Shown here: positions 56,906 to 64,000 of the stretch, piece after piece
How positions within the stretch are numbered: the stretch's first letter is position 1
Layout: every line of letters starts with the position of its first letter
Assembly: GCA_015680685.1 (NCBI GenBank)
Contig: MNCI01008572.1
Coordinates: forward strand, 1,270,313 to 1,334,312
From: Gnetum montanum
Taxonomy: Eukaryota; Streptophyta; Gnetopsida; Gnetales; Gnetaceae
Length of the DNA stretch: 64,000 nucleotides
Direction: 5' to 3'
Notes under the pieces: generated by a model
Databases searched by the model: none
What the model was told of the DNA's origin: nothing
What the model saw: only the letters and a program-made list of their open reading frames with translations
Program-made: the position numbers and the translations under genes

Positions 56906-58907
56906 TAGGACTCCCAAGATTAGATAATTTCCTAGGAAGGTGGCTAGCTTTGATCCAATTGGTGACGGCATGTGTTAGCATGAACGTATGTGTTGAGTGT
57001 AGTGATTGAGTTGGAGGCTCCAAATTTTTGATTGATACTGAGGCATCTAAGGAATTAGCTGCTTGTGATTGCAAGGGCGTGGTTGGACTATTGGTTCTAA
57101 AGAAAGGTCTTTTCTTCATGTGGTTATTGGTACCAACAATAGGTTGAGAGTTAATAGCCCTTGTGGCATTATGTTGCTGTAGCTGGGTAGGGATTTCACC
57201 CTGCATAGCTGGAGCAGGTGGTAGTGGAGCTATTGGTGAAAGAGATGTAGCTGGATGATAAGGATGATATGCTTGTAGAACATCACCCCTAGAAGAGGGA
57301 GTCCCATAATACTTGCATGCTTGGTAGTGAGGTTCAGGAGTGACGTGACTAGTAGAGTCATGTGGGGAGATTGGCTATTGCACGTAATATCCATACAAGT
57401 CAAGTTGCTGGTAAGGATATTGTTGCCTTGGTGGTGGCATTCCCCATGATTGTGGGTGCTGCCACTGTTGATATTGCTCAATCGGTTGTGGTGGAGTTCC
57501 ACTAGGATAATATGTTAAGGGTTGCTGGAACTGTCTTGGGTTACCTTGAGGGTATGGTAACCTTCGAGGTGCTTTTCATTTGTTCAATAATGGGTTGAGT
57601 GCATACACCCCCAGACTTTTGCAAATGTGAGATTATAGGGCAACATCCCTTAGGATGGTCATATTGACATATTTCACATCCACTATCATTGTTTGTTTCC
57701 AACTCCACAACCCCTCCAATGATGGAAAATTTGCCCTTACCCTTGCTACATGCATGTTTAGCTTCTCTCTTTTTTCTTTTTTTGCGATTAGTACCTTGCT
57801 CTCTAGACTCCTCTACTATTTTAAGAACAAATTGAAATATATTATCTAGGGAATCCCACATTTGGTCTACCTTTTCCAATACTTCTGATGTCAACTTTTG
57901 GATAGGTAAAGTTTTCCTATTCACCATCTCTTTGAGTGGTGACTCCTCTTCATCCTCACAAAATCTTACTCCCCTCTTCTAGATGGAAGGATCTCAGTTA
58001 TACTCTTCCATACTTTCTCTCTTCCATAGCTCACCTTCTTCCTTAGCAACTTACTCCAATAGTCTTTGAATTTGATAAGACCTAAGCTCGGATAGTCTTC
58101 CTTGGGCATAAGTCCCAAGGATTCGTCTTGTTTCATGCCTAAGCCCATCCACAAGATGGCGCAGTTGATCCCTTTGTGAATAACCATGGCCAGGACAATG
58201 ATGTAACAGTGCATAGTATTAGCCCATGGCAGCATCCAAGGGTTCATGTCCTCGGATTTTCTTTCACAAGTTAGACACTCACGAGTACGTTTGGTACTTG
58301 TCATTAAATAGTTCTAACATAGTACTCTACCTATGAATGGATTTTGATTCTAAGGACCGATACCAGCTTTCTACTTCTTTAACTAATGTCCACGGGAACA
58401 ACTTAAGTTTTTTCCATTTGTTCTCTATGTTTTGTAAGGCACACGCATCATGGAATGCTTGTAAGTGATTTTGAGGATCAGTGTCATATCCCCCTTCAAA
58501 TCTTTGGATATTGTTCATATCTAATCTTTTGATCCTACTATCTTTCTGGTGCCTTGTTAGAATTCTAAAAACCTTAGTTATGTCTAACATACTTTGAGCA
58601 GCGAGTAGGGGTTTAGTGTGATCATCTCGTCTATGGCGTCTATGATGCCTACATTGTTTCCTACTCTCCCTTCTTCTATGTTGTGATTCTCTAGAGTGTC
58701 CTTGTCCCCTTACCTAGCTATTTTGCCTATGACTTCCACTTTGCCTACCTTCATCCCCATGGTCTTTTCCTTTATGACTGTGTCCATATACTGAAGGAGA
58801 GGGTGAAGGAGATGATGAAGGTAAAGAAGAAGGAGAACCATCACCATGACAGTGTCTGCTACCTTCTGTTTGGAAATCTCAACCTCGATCGCTATTGTGA
58901 TCATAAT
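56906..58907 (-). pseudogene. gag: Element E gag, N-terminus cut by H1
   Basis: Minus-strand gag in three clean pieces: 58327-58590 (MLDITKVFRILTRHQKDSRI ... a gag matrix-like part), 57966-58304, and 57541-57927, which holds the zinc knuckle CEICQYDHPKGCC near 57640-57679 with intact CX2CX3HX4C spacing. The tail is rich in Q, P, S and H. The start codon region is missing because the element stops at 58907, where H1 begins. Compared with C, about 200 codons of the N-terminus plus leader, primer site and 5' LTR are absent from the window. Confidence 0.8.
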
Positions 58908-59060
58908 TGAAACACCACTAATTTCAGTCTAACACCTTAAAACAAGAAACAACTCAGGTCCCCTTTGAGCTTTCAAGAGGAAAAAATTTAACTAAGGCAT
59001 GTAACTCACACTGGGCTTGTCAAACCAGCTTGCCTTTAGCATGAGCATTCCAATAGCTTC

Positions 59061-59650
59061 AAAATCAAGTCAAAGATGGTTTAATCTAAGGGTGCAAGCC
59101 ATCCTCAAAGGCCACTGCTATCCACTCTGAGTTTCAACATTTGGGAATTCAAATTTTGGGACAAATTGTACAAGTTCTCTCACTCATGCTGATGGTCACG
59201 TTGAGGTCACACTGGCAGCGTGAGTACAGCATGCGCAACTCTGAGAGCCTCAAAACTGAGTTAAAATGACTTGATTCCAAGGTGCAAGTCATCCTCAGAG
59301 TTCATTGTTGACAACTTCAAGTTCCAGCCTCTAGAATTCTAGATTCTAGGTCCAAAATTGCAAGTTTTTGTAGCTCATGCTATGGTCACATTGCACTCAT
59401 GCTGGCAACGTGAGTCCAGCATGAGTTACCAAAAGTGGTTTAAAACAAGGCACATCAAGCTCAATTTTTGACTTGCAAATCACTCTTAAGGTCAACCACA
59501 GTTAGGCAATTGTTGTACTCAAGAAAAAGGCTTCAAAAATTAGAATTTGGTGTGAAATATGTTATTTTTAGCTCACTCACGCTAAGGTCACGCTGGCAGC
59601 GTGAGTGCAGCATGAGTACAGCCAGCCTATGTGCAGCCTGAGTCCAACGT
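59061..59650 (+). repeat. ~185-bp tandem repeat in H1 U3 with CACGCTGGCAGCGTG core
   Basis: Units begin near 59061, 59252 and 59431 (periods 191 and 179). Each has ggtgcaag-catcctca-like words and ends with a palindromic core; the best core, cacgctggcagcgtgag, is at about 59589-59605. Cores in the first two units are cactggcagcgtgag and catgctggcaacgtgag. The third unit runs into cagcatgagtacagccagcc. Confidence 0.75.
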
Positions 59651-60115
59651 GAGTACTGGTCATGCCAAGATAAAAGCACACCAAACACACACTAAGGACA
59701 TGCTAAGATCAAATCAACTCACGTTAGAAGCCCTGGTGAAATAGAGATGCCTCAAATAGCCACAAAACCACTCAAATCGACATCTTGTAGTAGTCAAATC
59801 AGGATCAAGAAGTTTCAAGTGAGCCAGAGTCAATCTCTCTTGTTGTACATTATCATTTTTATTGTAAATTTTCATCATTTATGAGCTTGTCAAGCTCTTA
59901 CACTCCAAATTGTATATCTACTTCCATGGGCGTAAGCTAGCTTGCGTAAGCCAACACACGTAAGATACAGTGCATCCAGTCAAGAACATAGCCTGCCTAC
60001 GCGAGTCCAACTCATACGTAGCTGTCCATCTAATACCTATCAAATGATCCATTTTCCTCTCATTTCTTAGCCATTGATCCATCTATGAGTTCCGTGCCCA
60101 AACCTGGCCAAACAT

Positions 60116-60123
60116 TATAAATA
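60116..60123 (+). promoter_or_regulatory. H1 LTR TATA box
   Basis: TATAAATA in the context ccaaacattataaataccccatcc, about 140-180 bp downstream of CGTAAG-type inverted words (gcgtaagctagcttgcgtaagc at 59931-59953). Confidence 0.65.
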
Positions 60124-60665
60124 CCCCATCCATTCACATAAACGGGGTTGGCAATTTTGGAGGTTGACAGCTTAGGAAACATTGACTAGCAACTTTTGGA
60201 TGCTCGGGCGCACCTAACTCTTAACATCCAAGCACCTACAAGCATATCACCCTGGGGCTTAGCACTTGACTTACCATCTACACGTGTAGCTATGCTTTGA
60301 TTGGTGCACATTCATTCTAAGCAATACAATATAGTTCATTTTTACCTTCCATTCTATTGTTTACTTTATTTTAAGTTTAATTTATGCTTTTTTTACAATA
60401 CCAGTTCTGTATACGCTCTGTTTACATTTCGTGCGTCACTGTTTACATTTTGAACATCAGTTATGATAACCCCAGTGCAAGCCATAGCTTACGTTCAGGG
60501 AAGTCCTTGGTTGATTTGCGTGTAGACTATCCAAGGCACTCTACCTTCATTTTCTTTTCCAGCTTTCCCTCACGCAAAGGTAGGGTCAGCTATGTCTGTC
60601 CGATGATCTTTTGGTGTTATTTTTCTTCTAGCCTTACACCGATGATTTTGGTCAGTACAGTAAAT

Positions 60666-60684
60666 TGGTGCAAGAAGGATGACC
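60666..60684 (+). other. H1 primer-binding site
   Basis: TTGGTGCAAGAAGGATGAC lies a few bases after the LTR end. It resembles TGGCGC-x-AGAAGGAGG-type primer sites of Tat-lineage gypsy elements with one C-to-T change. The tRNA is not assigned. Confidence 0.5.
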
Positions 60685-60904
60685 ACCTGCGAAAATCATA
60701 CATTAATCGAGACCATAAACCTACAAAATTCTTACGAGACTGCGAATCTACAAAACTCTTACGTTGCAGCGAGCACTTTAAACTCTACAACTCCACCATC
60801 AGAACCCAAACAGCGTACACATGCTAGTTAAACAAGATGCTTCGTGGATAGTCTACCAAGTAATTTTCTCTCACCACTTGCAACCTGCATCTCCCCAGCT
60901 TGAT

Positions 60905-61098
60905 AGTAAGCTTACTCACGCTGTCAGCTTGCTCATGCTGTCAGCTTGCTCACGCTGTCAACTTACTCATGCTGTCAGCTTGCTCACGTTGTCAGGTTAC
61001 TCATGCTGTCAGGTTACTCATGCTGTCAGGTTACTCACGCTGTCAGCTTGCTCATGCTGTCAACTTGCTCACGCTATCAATTGCTCATGCTCAACTTG
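60905..61098 (+). repeat. 17-bp minisatellite in H1 leader
   Basis: About eleven units of CTCACGCTGTCAGCTTG (variants ctcatgctgtcaggtta). It lies between the primer site and the ORF at 61125. The word CACGCTGTCAG matches one arm of the U3 palindrome CACGCTGGCAGCGTG. Open frames through the array are by-products of the repeat. Confidence 0.9.
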
Positions 61099-61124
61099 TC
61101 CAACCTATTTTGTTCACGTTCATC

Positions 61125-61419
61125 ATGGAATCTTCCCAGATCAACACAGTGACATTGCCGATCTCTGATTTTGGGGCTGAAACCTCAAACCCTGTGACTG
61201 CTACAAAATCCATAACTATTATTGAATAGATAAACCCTCAAGGCCCAACTTTCTAGTCACTTAGGCTACAAGGCAAAGACCCTACTTATGCAACTCTCAC
61301 ACCAGAATAATATAACTTCATCTGTGTGAAGATTCAAGCTAACCTACCTATTAATCGTGTAGATAGAGAAGAAAAATGAAACTATGAACTCATTTACAAA
61401 GGAGGTCGTGAGTTCATCC
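61125..61419 (+). pseudogene. H1 first ORF, N-terminal fragment
   Basis: ATG at 61125 reads MESSQINTVTLPISDFGAET, then NPVTATKSITIIE, with stops at four later sites (TAG, TAG, TAA, TGA, each one transition from CAG/CAA/CGA-type codons). It ends GGREFIL where H2 starts. By position it should be the start of gag or of a Tat-type ORF ahead of gag; no motif confirms this. Confidence 0.5.
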
Positions 61420-61617
61420 TGTGCCGACCGAAATCGTCAGTGCGAGGCTGGAACGTTACGGGCACCGAAAGATCAGTGGACAAGCACAGTCGACCCTGCC
61501 TCCGCTTGAGGACGAGTTGGAGTGGACGAAGGCAGAGTGCCTTGAATGGTCCGCACACGGATCAAACAAGGACTTCCCTGAGCACCACCGAAGTGTTATA
61601 CGCTGGGTTATGTGTAA

Positions 61618-61860
61618 AACAGGGCGTAAACGGCGAAACAGGCGCAGAGAGCATAAGCGTAGAGGGGCGTAAACAATGTCGAGCGTGAACAACATAAACA
61701 GAGATAGGCCCAGCGTAAGCGTATACAGGCGTAAACAGTATAAATAACATAAACAAGTACAAAGGGCGTAAACAGATGTAAACAGCGTAAACAGTGGGCG
61801 TACACGGACGCTGACGGAGAGTAAACGTAAGCAGGCGTAAACGAAGCGTGGGCCAAATTA
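61618..61860 (-). repeat. Array of CTGTTTAC(GCC) words in H2
   Basis: Plus-strand words gcgtaaac / gtaaacag occur about 14 times (gggcgtaaacgg, ggcgtaaacaat, ggcgtaaacagt, ataaacaag, gggcgtaaacag, tgtaaacagcgtaaacagtggg, etc). On the minus strand they lie downstream of TATA. H1 has only two at the equivalent place (ctgtttacatttcg, ctgtttacatttt, about 60417-60450). Confidence 0.75.
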
Positions 61861-62140
61861 ACGTAAAACTGTAAAAGAACTTGCAATAAGCGTGAATAGT
61901 GGATTATAGAGTTGAAATGTTGTGCACCGGTCTAACGCAGTTGTGTAGGGACACAAGGCGGACATAAAGCCCCAGTGGACAGAGGGATGCAGCCGGCTGA
62001 CACGATAGGCGGAGCGCGAACTGTGCTCAGCGTACGGGACTTCCAACGTAAGCGTAAGCGTAAGGGGGTTTTTGTAGCGTAATTGCTCTGGGCCTGCCCT
62101 GCTAAATTTTTGTGGACCTGATAAATGTGGAAAACTGGGC

Positions 62141-62148
62141 TATTTATA
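62141..62148 (-). promoter_or_regulatory. H2 LTR TATA box
   Basis: Minus strand CTATAAATAGCCC. The GCGTATACGC array begins about 40 bp upstream. Confidence 0.65.
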
Positions 62149-62185
62149 GGGGTAGGGTTACCGGGAAAATCGGACTGGGAGACAC

Positions 62186-62575
62186 GTGGCGTATAGACTG
62201 GGCGTTACAATTTAGAAACATGGTATATGTTGGGCGTATACGTTACAACAAGCTGGCGTATACGCTGGGCGTAGACGGATAGATGTTGGCGTATACGCTG
62301 GGGCGTATACGCTGGTGAATGTTGGGCGTATACGCCGAGCGTATACGCTGAAGGATGTCCACTTGCTTCAATCCTTGCTCTTCAGTGTAATCTTCATGTT
62401 GCCATTGGAGATCTTGTCGTCGAGCGTGTGCATCTGCCGTACCTGGGCATGTACGCCAAAGAGCCAGGCATACACGCTGGGCGTAGACGTCGGGCGTATA
62501 CGCTGGGCGTAGACGCCGGGCGTAGACACTAGCACACCACGGTTTAAAGCTAGGAGTATACGCTAGCGCAACATT
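62186..62575 (-). repeat. GCGTATACGC palindrome array in H2 U3
   Basis: Six perfect copies of the 10-bp palindrome GCGTATACGC, plus seven or more near copies (gcgtagacg, gcgtatagac, gcatacacgc, gcgtatacgt). They occur in two clusters (62186-62350 and 62460-62575) around a unique 100-bp segment. CpG sites are intact, unlike in the older elements. Confidence 0.85.
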
Positions 62576-62684
62576 TAGAACTAGATGTTTCGATTTTCAA
62601 GATTGCCCTGTGTGACTTCAAATGTAGCCGAAGCCGCCTGTGGGTCATGGGGATCTGGTTCTTGTCAGACAGATGCTAAACTCA

Positions 62685-62790
62685 AAGATTTTTGTGGTGT
62701 TTCATTGGCCCCTCTTTGTTGATGCTTGGAGGAATCGACCCGAGAAGCGTCGACAAAGAAGCACAAAACACCACAAACAACCTGATAAAA
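62685..62790. other. Inverted repeat spanning the H2 PPT
   Basis: tttgtggtgttt...ctctttgttgatgctt and aagcgtcgacaaag...aaacaccacaaa are complementary over two blocks with G-T-type mismatches. On the minus strand this folds the PPT and the LTR start into a stem with a ~20-nt loop. Confidence 0.65.
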
Positions 62791-63660
62791 GCCTTGTCCT
62801 TTGCCACTTGACCAGACATCATCGTACCGTGTTCAGTGGTGAATGGGATTGAAAGGGCGAGATTAGTAACTGGCAGGAGGGAAGGGACCGTGGGGATCGG
62901 TAGCTGCCCGAGGGATCATGCTGGGAAAATAGGATGCTCAGGTGTGCGGCATGCCAGTCCTTGTCAATAGCCATCTTTTGGCAGACTCGGAATTCAAGCA
63001 TGTGATGTGCGTCCTTTGGCGGAACAGTGCTCTTGGTGGTTTTTCAAGAGAACCAGTTGTCACTACCAAAGCCACAGGGTGATGTTTTGCATTCTTTGGA
63101 GGAACAGCTCCCTTCTTTGGGGAAACTGTTAGCGAAGAGCCAAAGCCATGCGATAGGATGTTTCTTGATTGCTTTTGACATGAGTACGTATTTTTAAGAC
63201 CGATACCTTCCTGCCTGGGGCTTATATGGGAAGTGCCAAGGGTCCCTTTTTTTTGGAATTTTTCCTTGTACTCATGCGCGAATATTTTGTTCTGTGTGTT
63301 ACGACTGCTGTAACGCTTCGCAGTGTGCAATAGTTTGGTAAACAGATAGTGGGTTTTCAGGGAATGGGAATGTGCAGGTTAACGATTCGATTTAGTCTTG
63401 CTAGGTGGGCCAATGGACATTGCCTCATCTTGCTGCCTATGATGAAATGCACTCTCGTACAAGAACTTTCGAGCGTCATCCTGCAAACACAACTCCAAAG
63501 AGACAAGAAAACCATGAGTGACTTAATGAGTTTAGATTTAAACAACTGCAGGTGAACAAAAATATTGGGGCGATTCTGAGCATTGAATGCGAATGTCGAC
63601 GATGCTGATGAGGGATGCAATGATTCTGCTGAATAAATGTGGCTGTGGAATGAGGAGTCG
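62705..63660 (-). other. H2 internal 3' region, no recognised gene
   Basis: By position this is the 3' untranslated end of H2. A 130-codon open frame without stops lies at 62938-63330 (minus), basic and serine-rich, with no known motif. Two related words (gtcctttggcggaacagtgctcttggtgg and attctttggaggaacagctcccttctttgg) about 80 bp apart suggest local duplication rather than a gene. Confidence 0.4.
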
Positions 63661-63669
63661 AAGATGAAC

Positions 63670-64000
63670 GCGCCAGTTTATAATCTTAGCAAACTATCAA
63701 GGGTTAGTTTTGTGTCGTAACCCATTGGACATTGCCCGTTTAGCGTCGTGGCGAACGGTACGTTGCCAGTTTCGAGTCTTAGCGGACCGTGCAGAGGCAA
63801 GCTAGTTTATAGTCTTAGCGGACTCTGACGGTTGTGACGGTGATATTTTACTGTCATGCCAGAAGGATACTAGTTTATCGTCATTGCGGACATTGTGGGG
63901 TATCAGTTTATTGTCATGATGCCAGGACAATGGTGGTGTTAGTTTTATGTCGTAACCCAAGACTGTTCTGTGGTATCAGTTTATAGTCATAATCCAAGAC
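63670..64000. repeat. Degenerate ~20-bp repeat array at the window end
   Basis: Eight or nine copies of AGTTTATAGTCTTAGCGGAC / AGTTTTATGTCGTAACCCA-type words at irregular 30-55 bp spacing, continuing past the window edge. It lies in the H2 3' region; tandem repeats in that region are known for Tat/Ogre-type elements. Confidence 0.75.

Larger units (their letters stand above)
41721..58907 (-). mobile_element. Gypsy element E, pol-bearing, split by G and truncated by H1
   Basis: Minus-strand member of the same gypsy family. 3' LTR 41721-42537, PPT, 3' spacer and second PPT-like motif to 44496; element G inserted 44497-53329; then integrase, RNase H, RT, protease and gag up to 58907. There the gag N-terminal part breaks off at the start of H1. 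It inserted into the leader of the D tandem. No ORF3 is present between integrase and the 3' LTR. Of all copies it has the best-preserved pol. Confidence 0.82.
58908..60659 (+). repeat. H1 5' LTR
   Basis: About 1.75 kb. U3 includes three ~185-bp tandem repeats; TATAAATA is at 60116-60123; the block 60478-60659 (cagggaagtccttgg ... gatgattttggtcagtaca) is homologous to 61420-61600 in reverse. Confidence 0.65.
58908..61419 (+). mobile_element. Tat-like gypsy element H1 (5' part)
   Basis: Second gypsy family. 5' LTR 58908-60659, primer site 60666, leader with minisatellite, and a short ORF from 61125 that is cut at 61419 by H2. The LTR starts TGAAACACCAC and ends GATTTTGGTCAGTACA; both ends recur in H2. 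The primer site (TTGGTGCAAGAAGGATGAC) resembles those of the Tat lineage. It is inserted in the gag of E. Confidence 0.65.
61420..62704 (-). repeat. H2 LTR (probable 3' LTR)
   Basis: 1285 bp on the minus strand, from TGAAACACCACAAAAATC (62704) to CGATTTCGGTCGGCACA (61420). Both ends match H1. TATAAATA is at 62141-62148 (minus). A purine-rich aaagaggggccaa immediately upstream (62705-62718 in plus coordinates) fits a PPT, so this is a 3' LTR whose internal part lies to the right. Confidence 0.7.

Noticed and set aside
60821-61229. Three overlapping open frames rich in leucine, serine and cysteine
   Set aside because: They run through the 17-bp minisatellite (17 is not a multiple of 3, so all frames give similar peptides).
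62050-62070. cgtaagcgtaagcgtaag resembling a short telomere-like hexamer run
   Set aside because: CGTAAG is not a plant telomere repeat and belongs to the array words of the H LTRs.
62685-62790. microRNA-like hairpin
   Set aside because: Stem has several mismatch blocks and spans an LTR/PPT border, so a retroelement structure explains it better.
62938-63330. 130-codon open frame, minus strand
   Set aside because: No known motif, lies in the 3' region of H2 next to local duplications; not strong enough to call a gene.
1-64000. tRNA, rRNA and other structural RNA genes
   Set aside because: None recognised; tRNA-like words are only primer sites complementary to tRNA ends.

Overview
This window looks like intergenic DNA from a seed plant with a very large, slowly purged genome. 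A gymnosperm is the most likely source, but I cannot name a species. I found no intact host gene. Almost all of the 64 kb is nested, heavily decayed LTR retrotransposons, with many in-frame stops of the C-to-T / G-to-A kind (CAA to TAA, CGA to TGA, TGG to TAG). The only host-gene trace I recognise is a minus-strand fragment of a leucine-rich-repeat receptor kinase near 37.7-37.97 kb.

Layout, reconstructed from LTR ends, primer sites, polypurine tracts (PPT) and target-site duplications (TSD). Element A (Ty3/gypsy, +) runs 1-2544, 4996-7195, 23653-26068 and 36156-~36380. Inside A sit a solo LTR I (2545-4995, perfect TSD GAATG), a Copia element J (7196-23652) and a gypsy element C (26069-36155, -). 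Inside J sits gypsy element B (11944-22319, +). From 39977 to 41720 is a deleted gypsy derivative D (+), followed by gypsy element E (41721-58907, -). E is split by gypsy element G (44497-53329, -) and is cut at its 5' end by H1 (58908 onward, +), a different, Tat-like gypsy family. H1 is in turn interrupted by H2 (61420 to beyond the end, -). H1/H2 keep many CpG sites and look youngest; A, B and J look oldest.

The A-G elements form one gypsy family: LTRs TGATgA...CTCATCA, a primer site like the 3' end of tRNA-Asp, a gag with an unusual CX2CX3HX4C zinc knuckle, a second PPT-like motif after the coding region, and a long T-rich tract. Two internal forms share these parts. A, C and E carry protease-RT-RNase H-integrase; C and E have no third ORF. 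B and G carry gag (B also protease) and a ~900-codon accessory ORF3, but no RT or integrase; D keeps the ORF3 tail. ORF3 has an N-terminal domain resembling the 'putative plant transposon protein' family and a long coiled coil. Copia element J also lacks pol and carries a remnant of what looks like the same domain family.

The most interesting non-coding pattern is that LTR promoters in at least three unrelated families carry arrays of short palindromes just upstream of the TATA box: GATATC-core units (A-G family), GACGTCCC-type units (J), and CACGCTGGCAGCGTG or GCGTATACGC units (H). Array size and even motif change between copies. Related arrays recur inside the elements upstream of the accessory ORFs (B, G, J) and in the leader of H1, suggesting internal promoters copied from the LTR. 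This is inference from reading the sequence; no alignment or database search was run.
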